Below, one piece after another: positions 40,301 to 48,322 of a DNA stretch of 64,000 nt; the stretch's first letter is position 1; each line of letters opens with the position of its first letter. The stretch is from Phycisphaerae bacterium (GTDB taxonomy: Bacteria; Chloroflexota; Anaerolineae; 4572-78; J111). The position numbers were made by a program, and so were the translations under genes. Location: NCBI GenBank assembly GCA_028285035.1, contig JANQQF010000062.1, forward strand, positions 80,492 through 144,491, read 5' to 3'. The notes under the pieces were generated by a model, which worked only from the letters and a program-made list of their open reading frames with translations, made no database searches and had not been told where the DNA came from.

Positions 40301-40675
40301 AACTTTGAATTCCATATCCCCGCCGAGGGAATTTTGGCAGACCTGTATGCCGCAACCTTACCTACTGGTTATGTGCCGGGCCCCTTACCCAAGGATTTAT
40401 CTGTCATCGGCAATGCTTACAGTGTCCGTTTATCAGGGGCCTTAGCTGAATTAGAAAAAGATGGAATGGTTCGATTACATTACCATCCAAATGTCCTGGG
40501 GCATTATAAGAACATCGCGATTTATTTTTGGGATGCCAATTTAGGGTGGCAAAATATAGGTGGTGAGGCAAGTGAGGTTGACAACGCGTGGTCAATTGCC
40601 ACCCGACGTTTAGGTATTTATGCCTTGTTAGGTGAGCCTGCCTATACAATCTATTTACCTATCATCATCAAGTGA
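37382..40675 (+). CDS. Secreted CarboxypepD-reg/CLCA-type zinc metallopeptidase, array copy 7
   Basis: The start has GGAGGAGG 4 bases upstream. A 36-residue signal peptide ends SVLA-Q. This 1097-residue copy is the shortest. Its head consists of about four carboxypeptidase-regulatory-like beta modules (LTGTISDHLGHPASCVQVF, ISGRILSDIGEPL, LHGKVLSGNLGIPNVEIF, IFGTVNCRFGQPNFFVHA) instead of a propeller. The body is the array body: YLYDVTDGQMAFEK, HEFGHYALYLEDEY from H635, NASIMYWHYNASELAG, IHNALVALYT, and the conserved beta region. The tail is TIYLPIIIK. It is separated from the other six by the 34680-37276 intracellular genes. It is more divergent at the DNA level and more AT-rich, so it may have split from the others early. 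Confidence 0.87.
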   Translation: MKHQYYRWFRGLLIFIWAGLFGLLAYITLPSPSVLAQNLVCPWESHAPPLGSEVFTLTGTISDHLGHPASCVQVFAFSGIGSFSTNTDENGEFSLVVANREYDVVFNPIPMSGGPASDVRRGVDDPEDLTPIIELPAGNLISGRILSDIGEPLDLGDQGVSIFASNQETFSGFGLPGTSPTGTFQISLASGPWELTFTPPNFKGLAPVAITMTITEDITRDIFLASGFTLHGKVLSGNLGIPNVEIFALDTSSKEKGQKKEFGFSPSRLDGGYYGTLPEGVYDVSFLAPPDMGFGSVVELGIEGPPNSGSPEIFRQIDLAVGYTIFGTVNCRFGQPNFFVHAAPEQPIAGIIGGWGTFTGAGGAYALALQPGRYDLEVSAPENSELRPLKIETITITENMPVNFTYPCVEGLTYARILNEKGEPLPDAKVFHNGTLAIDDLSGDTFVDVNGNLVLEHVQLNDKIIGLAPVHIEPSFRDHHDQWAYRIYNTTAPLDPEGNMHPFTVISNTGPQTLTIQSQNTLILFNIVVSIEWDATEAYISGIEEAFRNASDYLYDVTDGQMAFEKVLIYDNAEHWEDADFQFSTKNTVRPYAYIGGITSKDTGQAIRVGRFWNRYGSGENATWNQPDGYRTLIHEFGHYALYLEDEYFARGKDEDGNLQADKNVACTDPLIRKSSSGDATNASIMYWHYNASELAGADRWNENCQATEQHRINGKSDWETIIDRYQGDTWTLHTPSSRDNIMAGPETFPRTLLPFPEIISHNSGNADRDPININIQSDQSAPIHNALVALYTKNPAGVTVAIDQGVTDSQGRIKIFGARFGDFVQATTFDGALSGRIEIDDRTDYQFPLFPSGVRKAIAIASSGVDTSYLSLIPSSDGNTFTIELFGPNGIGNLFGIVIPDKVGSTPRFTHLAYNADETTYEGHVEFTGGEEGSGQVQINGVVDGQLILINSDYTLQQVQAITPNILYAQDGNFEFHIPAEGILADLYAATLPTGYVPGPLPKDLSVIGNAYSVRLSGALAELEKDGMVRLHYHPNVLGHYKNIAIYFWDANLGWQNIGGEASEVDNAWSIATRRLGIYALLGEPAYTIYLPIIIK

Positions 40676-40719
40676 GATGCTAGAGGCTAGACACTCTGTG
40701 GGTTGGAGCAGGATAAAAA

Positions 40720-42012
40720 ATGAGTGCGTTTCAATTTTTTGTAATACTAAAATGGATAATAGGCATTGTTCTCTTGATGAGTGTAGTCTTTTTTGGAGAA
40801 ATGAAGTCACCACTACCCCTAAAATCCAAAGTTGCGACTTCTTCTTCGATTTATCCTTTGCCTCAATTTAACACGGAATGGTCAGCTTATTTATATGCAA
40901 CCCCAACAGGTTCTGGCAGGGATTTTATTGCTAATTTAAAGACTAACAATATACAAGATTGTCAGGATGTAGAATTTTTTGCAGAGTATTTAGGATCAGG
41001 TGACCACGTAGTATCTGTGGTTTTTGACGCTTACAAAATTTCTGAGGATTTTTATCAAGGAAGTACTGGTGGTGGTTTTTTCCCTGCTGATCATTTTTTT
41101 CGAGATATTCCTAGTGGGGTAGCCGATTTAAGCGCAATTTGTTCTTCTCTGTCTTTATCAGATATATCAACCCTAACAGTCAAATTTATAAATTACCACG
41201 TTTCAGGAAATACCGCTGGTGTTATCTTTACTGACGATCGTGTTGCAGAACTTTCTTTACACGATAACAGCTTATATACTAACCAATCCATAATAGCTAT
41301 GCCGACAATTGGTCTTCCAGAACCACTGCCAGATCAAGTCCGACTGCTAAAAGGGCCTTACTCATTTCGTGCCCCTCCAAGTGTTGAGCATAGTGATCAG
41401 AATATGGCTCTACATTTATATTACTCTGATGAAGATTTAGGAACGATTAATCCGCTAACCATACGAGTTCTTGAATGGCAGGAGACGGGTTGGATTATTC
41501 ATAATAACCATACCCTACACTTTGATGGTTCGAATTATTCTTTGAGCATTCCAACTAGAAACTTTACAACATACGCTTTAGGTGCTGTATCAATATGGTG
41601 CGATAGCTTTTTAACAGATATTGGTTTGGAAAGCATGAGTAATATCAATCAAGTCTTAGAGAATGATGGTAAATTAAAGCTAGATAATACCTTTATGTCA
41701 GGCACAATTGTAAGTAAACCATACAAGCCATCTCCGCTTCTTGAACAATGGCAGTCCATTTCTTATATGACAAATGTGCCATTTAGTGCCTCACTAACTG
41801 TCAATATTTTGAATGTTGATGGGTATACTGTAATGACCAATATCGCCTCTGGTCAAGATTTATCCCTACTTGATCCAGAAAATCATCCCAGTTTGAAATT
41901 GCAACTTAACCTCAAACCTAGTGCTGACGGAATATCTCCTGAATTAGACGAGTGGTGTATTGTAGCCAAAACTAAAGACTATAAAGTATATTTTCCGGTA
42001 ATAGCCAGGTAA
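40720..42012 (+). CDS. Secreted protein of unknown function with array-type C-terminal tail
   Basis: The 430-residue product begins with a hydrophobic segment (VILKWIIGIVLLMSVVFFG), read as a signal peptide or anchor, after AGGA. I do not recognise the rest. It is predicted mostly beta, with LPEPLPDQVRLLKGPYSF and LHLYYSDEDLGTINPLTIRVLEW. The latter resembles the VRLHYHPEVMG...IYFWD segment near the end of the array proteases, so it may be a distant copy of that last beta module. It ends YKVYFPVIAR, a variant of the YLPxxxK tail. It lacks HExxH. It sits 44 bases after copy 7 and 30 bases before the STAND gene. Confidence 0.7.
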   Translation: MSAFQFFVILKWIIGIVLLMSVVFFGEMKSPLPLKSKVATSSSIYPLPQFNTEWSAYLYATPTGSGRDFIANLKTNNIQDCQDVEFFAEYLGSGDHVVSVVFDAYKISEDFYQGSTGGGFFPADHFFRDIPSGVADLSAICSSLSLSDISTLTVKFINYHVSGNTAGVIFTDDRVAELSLHDNSLYTNQSIIAMPTIGLPEPLPDQVRLLKGPYSFRAPPSVEHSDQNMALHLYYSDEDLGTINPLTIRVLEWQETGWIIHNNHTLHFDGSNYSLSIPTRNFTTYALGAVSIWCDSFLTDIGLESMSNINQVLENDGKLKLDNTFMSGTIVSKPYKPSPLLEQWQSISYMTNVPFSASLTVNILNVDGYTVMTNIASGQDLSLLDPENHPSLKLQLNLKPSADGISPELDEWCIVAKTKDYKVYFPVIAR

Positions 42013-42042
42013 CTAACAATTTTTAGGGTGATCACGGATTAA

Positions 42043-45000
42043 ATGCCTCAATCAGACAATCAGCTAGACAACAGAATCGATGCTAGTCCAGATACAGTAA
42101 TTGAAGATAGCCTTGTTACCCAAGATAAGATCATCATCGGTAATATTCAAGGCAGTAACTTTGCCATTGGTACCGGGGCTAAAGTCATTATCAATCAGGT
42201 CAGAACGGCGGTCGAAGTAGCCAAACGGGACAATGAATTGGAGCAGGCTGCTCTGGCTGAAGCTGTAATTGATTATATTAATAAACTCGATCATCAGGTC
42301 GAGCAATCCAAAGACGAATTAGCTGAGATTGAACCTTATAAAGCCTTATTGCCCTATCGATTAGCTGATGCCTCACTCTTTTTTGGCCGAAATCAGGCTA
42401 AACGTGACTTGTTAACGAGTGTTGCAGGCAAAAGGCGTGGTCCTTTAACGGTGCTCCACTCGGTATCAGGCAGCGGCAAAACCTCGTTACTACAAGCAGG
42501 TCTCGCCGCCACCTTATTGGCTGATGAGCATCTGCCGCTCTATGTTCGGCCTTGGCGTAAGTCACCAACTGAAGCCATCAAACACACTTTATTACCCAAT
42601 ATGATTTCTACCCCCAACTTGGCCCAAGTTCCACTGCGTACCTTCTTATTGGAAGTATTGAGAGTCCTTAATCCAAAGACAACTCTATTTATTTTACTGG
42701 ACCAATTTGAAGAGTTCTTTCTCTTGGGTGATGAAGCTCAACGTGAGAGTTTCATCGATGAGTTGGGGGAATGTATTGATGATGAGACCTTACGTGTTCG
42801 ATTTGTATTATCGATACGAAGTGATCGCTTTGCCAATCTTTCTGAGTTTAGGTCGCGTATACCAACTATTTTTGCGAATGAGTATACTCTAAAACCATTG
42901 ACCGTTCAGGAAGCAGAACAGGCCATTCGTCAACCAGCAGCACTAGCCAGTCTGATTTACGCACCAAACGTTGTTCCACATCTGGTCAATGAATTACAAC
43001 GTCAAGATGGGCAGCAAACGCATATTATCCCCGCCCAACTGCAATTAGTATGTTGGGCCTTGTTTAGTAGTTTAGGTGAGAATCACCAAACCATAACTCA
43101 AGCTACAGTAGAGGAAATGGGTGGTGTTCCGGGAATTTTACGTAACTATCTAAAGCAAGTCGTCAGTCGAGAGATTATTGCTGAACAGCGAGACTTGGCT
43201 CATAAGATATTAGAAGCCTTAGTCCGCTCTGATCGTACTCGGGATATTAAGACTACAACCGAATTAGCTCGCCTGATAGGTTCTCAACAAGAGCTACCTG
43301 AAGTCTTGAAATTGTTGGTCATTAGTCGCCTGTTACGGGTGATTGGTGATGAGACATCCAATGAGGACGAGGCTTATGAGTTGGCTCACGACTATCTGAT
43401 CCCCCAAATTGAACTTGACCCTAAAACAATTGCTCGCAAAGTTGCCCAAGAGTTACTGGATCAGGAGGTGGAGGCATATCAACGTAATCTAAAATTTTTA
43501 ATTACGGGAGAGAAACTCAAAACGATTGAGGGTCAAGAAAACAATTTGTATTTCTCCGTAGAAGCGGAGGAGTTATATCGACGTAGTAAGACGGCCAGAT
43601 GGTGGAACCGTATTACACTTCGGGGGCTAATTATCGGAGTTTTGTTAGCACTCTGTAGTATATTATCATTATGTCAAAGTTTGAACACTGCTCAAGGACG
43701 ATTAGATAACGCAAACAATGCTTTGGTTACAGCGACTAAGGTGATCTTTACCGCCCAAGAAGAAGCAGCAATTGCCGCCGCGAGCCAAGCCACAGCCCAA
43801 AGCGAACAGGCAACTGCCGAAGTAGCTGAAGCGACGGCCGTTGCGGCAGGGGCCACGGCTGATGTGGCCAGATCTACAGCTGAGGCCCGCCAGGGTACAG
43901 CGGTGAGTGACTTGGGCACGGCGGAAGCAGCTGAAGCCACAGCTATAGCAGCTGAAGTGACAGCAGGCGTGGCTCGATCCACCGCTGAAGCACGGCAAGG
44001 CACAGCAGTGAGTGAGCAAGCCACGGCGGAAGCAGCGAGTGCGCAAGCCGCCCAAGCTCAGGCCACAGCCGCCGCAAGTCAAGCGACCGCAGAAGCGGGT
44101 GAGGAATTGGCTATTTCAGCCGAGCAGACAGCTCAGGCTGAACGGGCTGCAGCCGAGGCTGCGGCACAGGAGGCAGCAGCAGCAGCAGAACAGGCGAGAC
44201 AGGCACAAGCTGCGGCCGAAGCGGCTCAGGCTGCAGCTAAAGAAGCTGAAAAAGCGGCTGAGGAAGCCGCTAGACAGGCTGAGAGAGATAAATTAGCTGC
44301 TGAAGAAGCGGCTAGGAATGCTGAAGCAACTCGGGTTGCTGTCGAAATCGAAAAGGAAGTGGCAGAACAAACCTTAGCTGAGACCGAACGGGTTGCAGCA
44401 ATTGTTAGAAAAACAGTGAACTGTCCGACAGGGATGAACCCTCGCGCTATTACCTTTGATGGGACAAATATCTGGGTTACTAACCTGGCCGATAATACGG
44501 TGACAAAATTTATCGACTCTGACTGTAATCAAATTGAGACCTTTTCAACTGGCTCAGCCCCTACAGCAATGATATCGGGGAATGGGGCAGTCTGGATTGC
44601 GAACCGTTTTGATAACACGATTCAAAAGATTGATATTGCTACAGGCATAACAACAACACTGTCTATCGGTTTACCAGGAAAGGGAGAACCAACTGCCTTG
44701 CTGTTTCAAAGTGGCATAATTTGGGTTGCTTCTGATAAGGAAAATTTACTCCACAAGTTTGACCCTAACACAAGTACAATTTTAGCCAGTTATAATACCC
44801 AAGATGATCCAACTGCCCTTACCTTTGATGGGACTTATATTTGGGTGGCTAATGCCAGTAGTAATACAGTATCACGAATTGATAGTACAACTGGAGCAAC
44901 AACGATCATTGCGGTAGGGGCTAGACCCGTTTCTCTCAGTTATGATGGAAATTTTGTGTGGGTGGTCAATCGTAATAATGACACCTTAACCAAAATTCAG

Positions 45001-46167
45001 GCTTCGGATGGGACAGTGATGGGTACGTTTAGCACACCTAATTTTCCTGATGATGTAATTTTTGCTGATCGAAATATTTGGACGGCCAATATGGATGATA
45101 ATTCCATTACGCGACTAGACCCCAATACGGGTACGATTTTATCAGAGGTGGCGACAGGGCGCACCCCAACAGCGATGGTCTTTGATGGGGGAAATATGTG
45201 GGTTGTGGCCGAAGATGATAACCTTGTCCAGAAAATTCCTATTACAATCCAGCTCACTGATCCTGAGCCAGTTGATCTTATCTATGATGGCACTTATCTA
45301 TGGACAGCTAATAAGGCAGGCAATACCATTACAAAACTGGCCCCAAACCTAAATGAACAGCCACGCTCTTTTAGTGTTGGCCAAGAGCCAGTTGGTCTAG
45401 TTAGTACAGGGGCATATTTGTGGATTATCAATCAGGTAGATGATACTGTTAGCAAAGTCAGGGTAGCAGATGGAATGACACTCGAGATATTTGCCGTAGG
45501 TAATAAACCTATCGCTATAACCTATGATGGTACTTATATTTGGGTTGTCAATGAAAATGATGACACACTCACACGTTTAAATGAAGCGAATGGAACAAGT
45601 GTATCTTTCGGAGGTATGGATGATCCGGTAGATATTTTGTACGATGGTACTTATATTTGGGTCACTAATGAGGGGGATGACACCCTAGTTAAACTTGATA
45701 GTGATGGCACTCCAATCGTTACCTATTCTCTCAGTCAATCTCCCCGTAGTTTTTTGTATGATGGGATTTATTTTTGGGTAGGATATACAGACATAGGGTT
45801 GACCACCAGCCTGTTGCAAATCCGAGCCTCAGATGGCATGCAAATCAGTGACACATCATTAGCTAATAATGGTAGCCCGGTTTTGGCATATGATGGCACC
45901 TACCTATGGGTCACCAGCCCCAGTAGCGACATTGTCACCAGGGTGCTAGTCGCAAATCCAACTGTACAAACCGCTTTTCCTGTATGTGACAAGCCCAGTG
46001 CCCTATTTTACGCCAACAATGAAATCTGGTTAGCTTGTCAGGATGATGATTTGATTCAAAAGTTACCCACCGATGTGGAACACGTTGGTATTGCCTCACT
46101 CCCCCTATCACCGTTATCCCCTGACTCTATCATCACTCATCTTTATCTACCTCTTATTTTTAAATAA
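42043..46167 (+). CDS. Transmembrane STAND NTPase with Ala-rich coil and 14-blade propeller
   Basis: This 1374-residue protein begins, after DNRIDASP, with DKIIIGNIQGSNFAIGTG, the beta motif of 34680 and 35379. The STAND NTPase follows: LFFGRNQAKRDLL, P-loop GSGKTSLL from G143, and Walker B LLDQFEEFF around D220. One transmembrane helix spans about 529-548 (LIIGVLLALCSILSL). Residues ~560-780 are an Ala-rich, heptad-like coil with internal repeats (STAEARQGTAVS). The C-terminal ~570 residues contain 14 YVTN/NHL-like blades (DGTYIWVANxxDNTVxKxD). The protein ends HLYLPLIFK, the secretion-type tail. I infer a cytoplasmic NTPase, single membrane pass and external propeller: a surface receptor that gates an internal switch. 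Confidence 0.85.
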   Translation: MPQSDNQLDNRIDASPDTVIEDSLVTQDKIIIGNIQGSNFAIGTGAKVIINQVRTAVEVAKRDNELEQAALAEAVIDYINKLDHQVEQSKDELAEIEPYKALLPYRLADASLFFGRNQAKRDLLTSVAGKRRGPLTVLHSVSGSGKTSLLQAGLAATLLADEHLPLYVRPWRKSPTEAIKHTLLPNMISTPNLAQVPLRTFLLEVLRVLNPKTTLFILLDQFEEFFLLGDEAQRESFIDELGECIDDETLRVRFVLSIRSDRFANLSEFRSRIPTIFANEYTLKPLTVQEAEQAIRQPAALASLIYAPNVVPHLVNELQRQDGQQTHIIPAQLQLVCWALFSSLGENHQTITQATVEEMGGVPGILRNYLKQVVSREIIAEQRDLAHKILEALVRSDRTRDIKTTTELARLIGSQQELPEVLKLLVISRLLRVIGDETSNEDEAYELAHDYLIPQIELDPKTIARKVAQELLDQEVEAYQRNLKFLITGEKLKTIEGQENNLYFSVEAEELYRRSKTARWWNRITLRGLIIGVLLALCSILSLCQSLNTAQGRLDNANNALVTATKVIFTAQEEAAIAAASQATAQSEQATAEVAEATAVAAGATADVARSTAEARQGTAVSDLGTAEAAEATAIAAEVTAGVARSTAEARQGTAVSEQATAEAASAQAAQAQATAAASQATAEAGEELAISAEQTAQAERAAAEAAAQEAAAAAEQARQAQAAAEAAQAAAKEAEKAAEEAARQAERDKLAAEEAARNAEATRVAVEIEKEVAEQTLAETERVAAIVRKTVNCPTGMNPRAITFDGTNIWVTNLADNTVTKFIDSDCNQIETFSTGSAPTAMISGNGAVWIANRFDNTIQKIDIATGITTTLSIGLPGKGEPTALLFQSGIIWVASDKENLLHKFDPNTSTILASYNTQDDPTALTFDGTYIWVANASSNTVSRIDSTTGATTIIAVGARPVSLSYDGNFVWVVNRNNDTLTKIQASDGTVMGTFSTPNFPDDVIFADRNIWTANMDDNSITRLDPNTGTILSEVATGRTPTAMVFDGGNMWVVAEDDNLVQKIPITIQLTDPEPVDLIYDGTYLWTANKAGNTITKLAPNLNEQPRSFSVGQEPVGLVSTGAYLWIINQVDDTVSKVRVADGMTLEIFAVGNKPIAITYDGTYIWVVNENDDTLTRLNEANGTSVSFGGMDDPVDILYDGTYIWVTNEGDDTLVKLDSDGTPIVTYSLSQSPRSFLYDGIYFWVGYTDIGLTTSLLQIRASDGMQISDTSLANNGSPVLAYDGTYLWVTSPSSDIVTRVLVANPTVQTAFPVCDKPSALFYANNEIWLACQDDDLIQKLPTDVEHVGIASLPLSPLSPDSIITHLYLPLIFK
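43760..44400 (+). repeat. Ala/Glu/Thr-rich in-gene repeat (coiled linker)
   Basis: Within the STAND gene, units such as TAEAAEATAVAAGATADVAR and STAEARQGTAVS recur two to three times, first as Thr-Ala repeats, then as AAxEAEKAAEEAARQ. The pattern is typical of a long helical stalk between membrane and propeller. Confidence 0.75.
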
Positions 46168-46190
46168 TCTTGTGTTGCCTAAAAAGAGAA

Positions 46191-46202
46191 ACTCTTGAGA
46201 GT
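46191..46202 (+). terminator. Post-stop hairpin ACTCT-TG-AGAGT
   Basis: This 5-base-pair stem, 24 bases after the STAND stop codon, matches the first hairpin of the element at 20621. The second part is degenerate (AAAATCTGATA, no good right arm). It may be a terminator or a decayed copy D of the element. Confidence 0.4.
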
Positions 46203-46386
46203 CTGTTCTGATGAAAATCTGATAAACTAACTTTAATTAACACCATAATTTTGTACAAATAGAGGGTGATTCAACTAGTTGCTTCAAACAGGGCAGGTTT
46301 CAACTTGGTGAAAACGCCCAGAAAAAAGAGAAAAGAGGTATCATAAGAAAACATCATTAGAGTTAGAAGTAAATAGGAGTTTTCAA

Positions 46387-46569
46387 ATGAGCCTCGAATT
46401 TGGATTAAGTGACAAAGAATTCAACACACAATATGCGCCGTTAGGGCTGTTATTGGCACTCTATAAACAACAAAAGGTCTTAGAACCACTTAAAAAAGTA
46501 AAAATGTCGATAAAAAAGGTAAATTTTTCAAGTACAGATAAGCTAGAATCAGTAGATCACGAAAGTTGA
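46387..46569 (+). pseudogene. N-terminal transposase fragment cut by the IS insertion
   Basis: With AGGAG 8 bases upstream, the frame encodes MSLEFGLSDKEFNTQYAPLG and continues to FSSTDKLE. The last part is typical of transposase N-termini (VKxxxxSPTDKLIE). At 46549 it runs into the left inverted repeat of the next element and stops at 46569 after six foreign codons. No downstream part is found beyond the element's right end, so the rest was lost. Confidence 0.65.
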
Positions 46570-47787
46570 CAGAAAGGGCAACTTCGGTAAAAAGGTAGTT
46601 GCGAAACAAACCCAAAACCGAAGGAGCCCAAGCGAATGATACAACAAGAGAAATTAAAGGCCAAAGATATCCGGCACCAAACGATGAACACGTTGAAAAA
46701 ACACTTGTCAATTGAGACCAACGGCTATCGGTGTAGAACGGAAATGGTGTTTGATGTGCTGCTGAAAGCGAGTGCAGAAGGGAGTAGCATCGAAGCGGTC
46801 TGTAACGATTTGGACGATGTGGCCGATAGCAACACGATCCGAGAGCAGTTGAATGAAGCCCTGCCCATTGAACAATTACGGCAACAAGAGAACGAAGTGA
46901 ATGATGCCTTGGCCGAAAGTATCCCGGCTTCGATGAAACGCAGTGGTTTAGAATTGGCCATAGATTTTCACGATGAGCCGTGTTATGCCAAACAAGAGGC
47001 GTTGCGAGCCGTGACCTGTCGGGGTCGAGCCAAACAAGGGACCACCCATTTCATTCGTACCGCGACGGCTTATGTGATTTGGCGGGATGTGCGGTTAACA
47101 CTGGCTGTTCACTATGTCTTGCCCGAAGAAAACACACTTGACATCGTAAAAATCCTGCTCAAACGGCTCAGAACCCTGAATTTCAGTTTTGCTGTACTCT
47201 ATTTGGATAAAGGGTTTGCCACTGGGCCTGTCATCACCTATCTGACTGCAAGAAAACAACCCGCTATCATTGCTTGTCCCATTCGAGGTAAGCAGGGCGG
47301 AACCCGAGCCTTGTGTAAAGGTCGGGGCAGCTACTTCACCCACTATACCTTTACCGATGGTACCTCTGCCAAACTCGCTCTCCTGGCTACCTTAGTCCCG
47401 AACAAATCTGGTCACCGTCGCCGCAAATGGCTGATCTTTATCGTCATTCACCTCACCTGGTCGTTGCGTAAAATCTATCGCCGTTATCGACGTCGCTTTG
47501 GCATTGAATGCAGCTATCGGTTGATGCGCTCTGTTCGGGCTAAAACCTCTTCTCCTAATCCAGCCCTGCGTTTTTTCTTGCTGGGTCTCGCTCTCATTAT
47601 GCTCAACACCTGGGTTTTTCTACGCTGGATTTTTATCAGAAACCCTGGGCCTGGGCCTCGTCGCGTTGATCCTGACCGTTTTAGATTTTATCGTTTTTCT
47701 CGCTTTCTTATTCGTTCTATTGAAGCTATTTATGGCGTTGTTATGGCTATTCCTACTCATCTCAACCCTCAATCTGTGATCTACTGA
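46549..47787 (+). mobile_element. ISH3/IS4-like insertion sequence
   Basis: The element is bounded by 12-base perfect inverted repeats, TCAGTAGATCAC (46549-46560) and GTGATCTACTGA (47776-47787), 1239 bases end to end. The transposase stop codon lies inside the right repeat. I see no clear target-site duplication (left flank GCTAGAA, right flank ATTTAGT), so the exact ends could differ by a few bases or the duplication has been lost. Confidence 0.8.
46636..47787 (+). CDS. DDE transposase, ISH3/IS4 type
   Basis: The 383-residue transposase starts at an ATG about 13 bases after GAAGGAG. Candidate catalytic residues are D in LAIDFHDEPCY, D in VLYLDKGFATGPVI and E in RRFGIECSYRLMR. The final context, with Y-RRR-FGIE followed by aromatic and Leu-rich helices (LLGLALIMLNTWVFLRW), fits the ISH3 branch of the IS4 superfamily. 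The reading frame is intact, so the element may be active. Confidence 0.85.
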   Translation: MIQQEKLKAKDIRHQTMNTLKKHLSIETNGYRCRTEMVFDVLLKASAEGSSIEAVCNDLDDVADSNTIREQLNEALPIEQLRQQENEVNDALAESIPASMKRSGLELAIDFHDEPCYAKQEALRAVTCRGRAKQGTTHFIRTATAYVIWRDVRLTLAVHYVLPEENTLDIVKILLKRLRTLNFSFAVLYLDKGFATGPVITYLTARKQPAIIACPIRGKQGGTRALCKGRGSYFTHYTFTDGTSAKLALLATLVPNKSGHRRRKWLIFIVIHLTWSLRKIYRRYRRRFGIECSYRLMRSVRAKTSSPNPALRFFLLGLALIMLNTWVFLRWIFIRNPGPGPRRVDPDRFRFYRFSRFLIRSIEAIYGVVMAIPTHLNPQSVIY

Positions 47788-47812
47788 ATTTAGTTCAAAT
47801 TAGGAGATAATG

Positions 47813-48289
47813 ATGTCAAATACTGAAACCAAACAAACCCAACCAGGTGTAAATTTTGTAGCACCGAACCAAGTCCTAAATGCAAGGTCTGCTTTTGCAG
47901 CCCTTACCCCAAACGCGCCCTTCTCTGCGCATCCACTAGGGAACAGCACTCTCAAACCTTATGTGGCAGCGGGTAATAAGCAGATTGCTCAAGAAGTAAT
48001 TACGGCTGAAAAAACAAGGATGGCGATTGAGCTTACAAATAAAACTTTGTTCTATTCAGTAATGGACTTGACACACACAGCCCAGATGGCGATGGCTGTA
48101 GCCAGCACCGTGGGTGATCCAGAATTAAGAGTGTTTATTGAAGATTATGTTCGCCAAGGCCTGAATTGGTCGACCCAAGCGCAGGCTGGATACATGGAGA
48201 CGATGCGGGGCAAGCTGAACGAACATATTGATGAGAAGGTAGAACCCGGTTTTGGGGATCGTTTAAAAGCCTTCTTCGGTCTGGTCTAA
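47813..48289 (+). CDS. Hypothetical protein, start of mobile-element-like block
   Basis: A 158-residue protein of unknown function; ATGATG at 47810 gives two starts, and AGGAG favours the second. The N-terminal ~60 residues are low in charge (NARSAFAALTPNAPFSAHPL). The rest looks helical (ITAEKTRMAIELTNKTLF, TVGDPELRVFIEDYVRQGL). It has no signal peptide or known motif. It begins 25 bases after the IS right end and reads toward the coupling-protein gene. Confidence 0.6.
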   Translation: MSNTETKQTQPGVNFVAPNQVLNARSAFAALTPNAPFSAHPLGNSTLKPYVAAGNKQIAQEVITAEKTRMAIELTNKTLFYSVMDLTHTAQMAMAVASTVGDPELRVFIEDYVRQGLNWSTQAQAGYMETMRGKLNEHIDEKVEPGFGDRLKAFFGLV

Positions 48290-48322
48290 GTTAAGAATCT
48301 AAGAATGTTAAGGGGGTAAGTC

